Source: Deltaproteobacteria bacterium (lineage in GTDB: Bacteria; Desulfobacterota; Syntrophia; Syntrophales; Smithellaceae). Taken from it: a DNA stretch of 64,000 bases. The notes beneath the pieces are model-generated. The model searched no databases. It saw nothing but the letters and a program-made list of their open reading frames with translations, and had not been told where the DNA came from. The position numbers and the translations under genes were made by a program. This document shows positions 61,593 to 64,000 of this stretch, one piece after another (position 1 is the stretch's first letter; the number at the start of each line of letters is the position of its first letter). The stretch covers positions 39,763-103,762 of the forward strand of contig JAKLGV010000009.1 of assembly GCA_022710585.1 (NCBI GenBank), given 5' to 3'.

Positions 61593-63772
61593 AGCGCGTT
61601 TACTATGCCGGACCCAAGTTCTCCGCAGGCCGACTGCTCACCCCGACCGGTGAGGAAGTCCAGTTCGCGGGCAATTTGTTCGCCCGGGAAAATCAGCCTG
61701 TGGTCCTGCTCGGGTCGTGGGCCACCCATCCCAAATACGGCCGTCAGTTCAAGGTCGACGGGATGGAGCACGACCTCGAACTCGATCCGGAGGGGCTGAT
61801 CCACTATCTGGCCAACCATCCGGAGATCAAGGGCATTGGTCCGGCCAAGGCCAGATTGATCGTCGAGAGCTTCGGTGACGCCTTTGAAGAAACCCTTCTG
61901 AATGATCCCGAACGCATCGCGCTCAAGGCTCGGCTGCCGCTGGACGCGGCCCGGCGGCTGCGTGACGAGTGGTTGAAGAACCGCAGCGTCAACACCGTCA
62001 TGGCCTGGCTGTCGGCATTCGGCCTGACCCATCATCAGGTCACCACCCTGGTCGAAAGACTCGGCGGCAACTGCCTCGATATTCTAAAGGAAGACCCGTA
62101 CATCCTCATTCGGGAGATCCGGGGATTCGGCTTCAAGAAGGTCGACAAGATCGCCCGCAAGCTGGGCACCCCCAAGGACCACGTTCCCCGTATCCGGGCC
62201 GGTCTGCTGTTTTGCGTCCGTGATGCCCTGGACAATGGCCACTGCTGGATCGAATACGAGGATCTGGTGGACCAGACCAATCTGCTACTGGTCATGGATG
62301 CCCTGGACAGCCGGGTCCGCATCGAGAGCGCCCTCGACGCTCTTATCGAAGAACAGGCGCTTTCCTGCGATTCCCACGGTGGACGTTTCGTGGTCGCTCT
62401 GCCGGAGATCGTCCGCATGGAGCGGGAGCTGGCCTCGCTGTTCGGCCAGGCCGAAACACCCAACCCGCATTTCCAGTCCGTCAAGAAACTCGATGCCCTG
62501 ATTCGGCGCTGCGCATCAACGCTGAACGAGAAGCAGCTCGAAGCGGTGCGCTCGGCCCTCCAGCACAGCATCAGCCTGATTTCGGGTGGAGCCGGTTCGG
62601 GCAAGAGCTACACCATTTCGGTCATCAACACCATCTGCGAGGAGAGCGACCTGGAGGTCGTGCTCGCCGCGCCGACCGGCAAGGCCGCCAAGCGCCTGGA
62701 GGAAGTCAGCGGCCGTAGCGGCACCACCATCCACCGTCTGCTCGGCTATGACGGCAAGGGTTTCTCGCGTAGCAAGGAGAGCCCCATCGATGCCGACGTC
62801 TTGGTGGTCGATGAGTTTTCGATGGTCGACGTGCCGCTGGCCTGGCACTTGTTCGAGGCAGTCGACCTGTCGCGGACCACGGTGCTGCTGGTCGGTGACC
62901 ACAACCAGCTTCCGCCGGTGGGACCCGGAAACATCCTGCGCGATCTGATCCAGACACGCGCCATCCCCACGGTCATCCTCGATAAGGTCGTGCGTCAGGC
63001 TGGCGTCCTCAAGGAGAACTGCACCGCCGTTCTCAAGGGCGAAGTGCGCAAGACCAGCGAGGCGTCGGTGGCCGGATGCCGGGATTGGTACCTGGTGGAT
63101 CAGTTCACCGATCCGATGGCGGCACGCTCGTTCCTGCTGGACCTGCTTCAGGAGCGGCTCGACGCCCTGGGTTTCGACATCATCAAGGACGTGCAGGTGC
63201 TGACGCCGACCCACAAGGGGCCGCTCGGCACCAAGGAACTAAACGAGGAACTGCAGCGGCTCATCCAGCGCAAGCTCTGGAGCACCGAAGTGCCGCCGGT
63301 CGCCATGGGCCGCCGCGCTCCGTTTCTCAAGCATGACAAGGTCATCCAGACCCGGAACAACTACGACCTGAACGTGATGAACGGTGCCATCGGCTATGTG
63401 GTCGATGTCCTCGCGAACGGCACCCTGGTCATCGACTTCGACGGCATGCCGGTGGAGCTGGAGAAGGGTTCGCCCGACCTGCAGGATCTGCAGCTCGCCT
63501 ATGCGCTCACCATCCACAAAACCCAGGGTTCCGAGTTCCCCTGCGCCGTGGTGGTGGTCCACAAGGCGCATTCCTTCATGCACCACCGCAATCTGCTCTA
63601 CACCGGAGTGACCCGCGCCCGGCGCACCGCCATTGTCCTGGGTGACCACTGGGGCATCCAGAACTGCGCCAAGCGGTGCCAGGTGGATGACCGCCGGACC
63701 TTTATGCCCCTGTTCCTGGACGCCGCCCAACACGCGGAAGCCGATTTCGCCCGTGTCGCGGAGGCCGAATGA
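61544..63772 (+). CDS. RecD2-like DNA helicase
   Basis: 742 aa from ATG 61544 (GGAGGA 6 nt upstream); the frame is open further upstream without similarity. An N-terminal OB-like section (RGRIERVYYAGPKFSAGRLL) and HhH repeats (GIGPAKARLIVESFG; EIRGFGFKKVDKIA) precede the helicase core. Walker A is GGAGSGKS (348-355), then VLAAPTGKAAKRLEE, Walker B VLVVDEFSMVD, LLVGDHNQLPPVG and the late ALTIHKTQGSEFP and YTGVTRARRTAIV motifs. It is a 5'-3' SF1B helicase, as in RecD2, likely for element replication or end processing. Confidence 0.93.
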   Translation: MPKRNESNPARLRGRIERVYYAGPKFSAGRLLTPTGEEVQFAGNLFARENQPVVLLGSWATHPKYGRQFKVDGMEHDLELDPEGLIHYLANHPEIKGIGPAKARLIVESFGDAFEETLLNDPERIALKARLPLDAARRLRDEWLKNRSVNTVMAWLSAFGLTHHQVTTLVERLGGNCLDILKEDPYILIREIRGFGFKKVDKIARKLGTPKDHVPRIRAGLLFCVRDALDNGHCWIEYEDLVDQTNLLLVMDALDSRVRIESALDALIEEQALSCDSHGGRFVVALPEIVRMERELASLFGQAETPNPHFQSVKKLDALIRRCASTLNEKQLEAVRSALQHSISLISGGAGSGKSYTISVINTICEESDLEVVLAAPTGKAAKRLEEVSGRSGTTIHRLLGYDGKGFSRSKESPIDADVLVVDEFSMVDVPLAWHLFEAVDLSRTTVLLVGDHNQLPPVGPGNILRDLIQTRAIPTVILDKVVRQAGVLKENCTAVLKGEVRKTSEASVAGCRDWYLVDQFTDPMAARSFLLDLLQERLDALGFDIIKDVQVLTPTHKGPLGTKELNEELQRLIQRKLWSTEVPPVAMGRRAPFLKHDKVIQTRNNYDLNVMNGAIGYVVDVLANGTLVIDFDGMPVELEKGSPDLQDLQLAYALTIHKTQGSEFPCAVVVVHKAHSFMHHRNLLYTGVTRARRTAIVLGDHWGIQNCAKRCQVDDRRTFMPLFLDAAQHAEADFARVAEAE

Positions 63773-64000
63773 GTATGGGCGGAACGGATAACGTCAGGGA
63801 GTATTACCGGCTCGTCACCGAGATGGACATCGGTGACGTGGCCCGGGCACTCCTGCCGGGACGGATCACCCAAGAGACCGGCCAGCGCTTGATGTGCGAC
63901 TGCCCCAACCATCAGAGCCAGTCGCGTCTGTCGCTGCACGTGATGCTCGACAAGCAGGGCTGGTACTGCTTCGGCTGCGGAGTCGGCGGTGATGTGCTGC
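63769..64000 (+). CDS. CHC2-type DNA primase, cut by the window end
   Basis: 77 codons to the window edge. The start ATGA overlaps the RecD2 stop. After YYRLVTEMDIGDVARALLP and a LMCDCPNH segment comes WYCFGCGVGGDVL. The Cys-x3-His and Cys-x2-Cys set is the CHC2 zinc-binding site of DnaG-type primases. It should prime element DNA synthesis. The catalytic TOPRIM domain is beyond the edge, so primase or primase-helicase cannot be told apart. Confidence 0.85.
   Translation, partial: MSMGGTDNVREYYRLVTEMDIGDVARALLPGRITQETGQRLMCDCPNHQSQSRLSLHVMLDKQGWYCFGCGVGGDVL

Overview
The window reads as a chromosome segment of an anaerobic, Gram-negative deltaproteobacterium-like organism. The best guess, which is inference, is the Syntrophus/Smithella side of Desulfobacterota. 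Grounds are the mid-GC coding style, the dense housekeeping operons (phoH-7TM HD-ybeY; tilS-ftsH-folP-acpS-tsaE-lysC), PlsB, an HPr/EI pair beside a mannose-type EIID, pseudopilin genes and short dispersed hairpin repeats. From about 50.5 kb onward the base composition turns visibly GC-richer and the genes become phage- or ICE-like. The boundary lies just downstream of ssrA (tmRNA).

Layout. 1-4.2 kb (minus strand): a surface-polysaccharide cluster with a flippase (cut by the window edge), a sugar aminotransferase, a hexapeptide acyltransferase, a winged-helix regulator with a perfect palindromic operator, and a membrane-anchored glycosyltransferase. 4.5-13 kb (plus): an ECF sigma factor, a secreted two-repeat-family protein, a broken copy of the sigma gene's 3' end, a membrane protein that may be an anti-sigma factor, two pseudopilins and a very large PilW/PilX-like fusion. 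13-17.8 kb: leucyl aminopeptidase, an Opp/Dpp-type ATPase pair, a hydrolase and a cold-shock protein. 18-31.4 kb: miaA, a glycosyltransferase-like protein, a lipoprotein PPIase, a minus-strand DUF2520-panB pair with an attenuator-like leader, then gph, tilS, ftsH, folP, acpS, tsaE, lysC and a ComEA-like gene. 31.4-42.5 kb (minus): lytic transglycosylase, SDR, ybeY, 7TM HD protein, phoH, M20 peptidase, an M16 pair, a small membrane protein and a radical SAM/B12 protein. 42.7-50.5 kb (plus): EIID-HPr-EI, plsB, a TtcA-like gene, smpB, a thioesterase and ssrA.

50.5-64 kb is the start of an integrated element. A minus-strand integration operon (80-aa protein, DUF2924 protein, large serine recombinase, ParB-like protein) diverges from a plus-strand lexA-like repressor. 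That repressor leads two unrecognised proteins and a terminator. Next comes a long DNA-metabolism operon: small proteins, a sigma-like factor, a RecB/Cas4-like nuclease with a probable Fe-S cluster, a Sak4-like ATPase, a DUF669 SSB-like protein, an ERCC4 nuclease, a RecD2-like helicase and a CHC2 primase cut by the window edge.

The best candidate for something undescribed is the lexA-like repressor plus two unknown proteins (54.05-56.94 kb), expressed from a promoter with an embedded palindrome. Others are the fused pilin-like gene with its duplicated sigma-factor remnant, a stem-loop that buries the Shine-Dalgarno of the element's sigma-like gene, and the terminator-tipped leader ahead of the DUF2520-panB operon.
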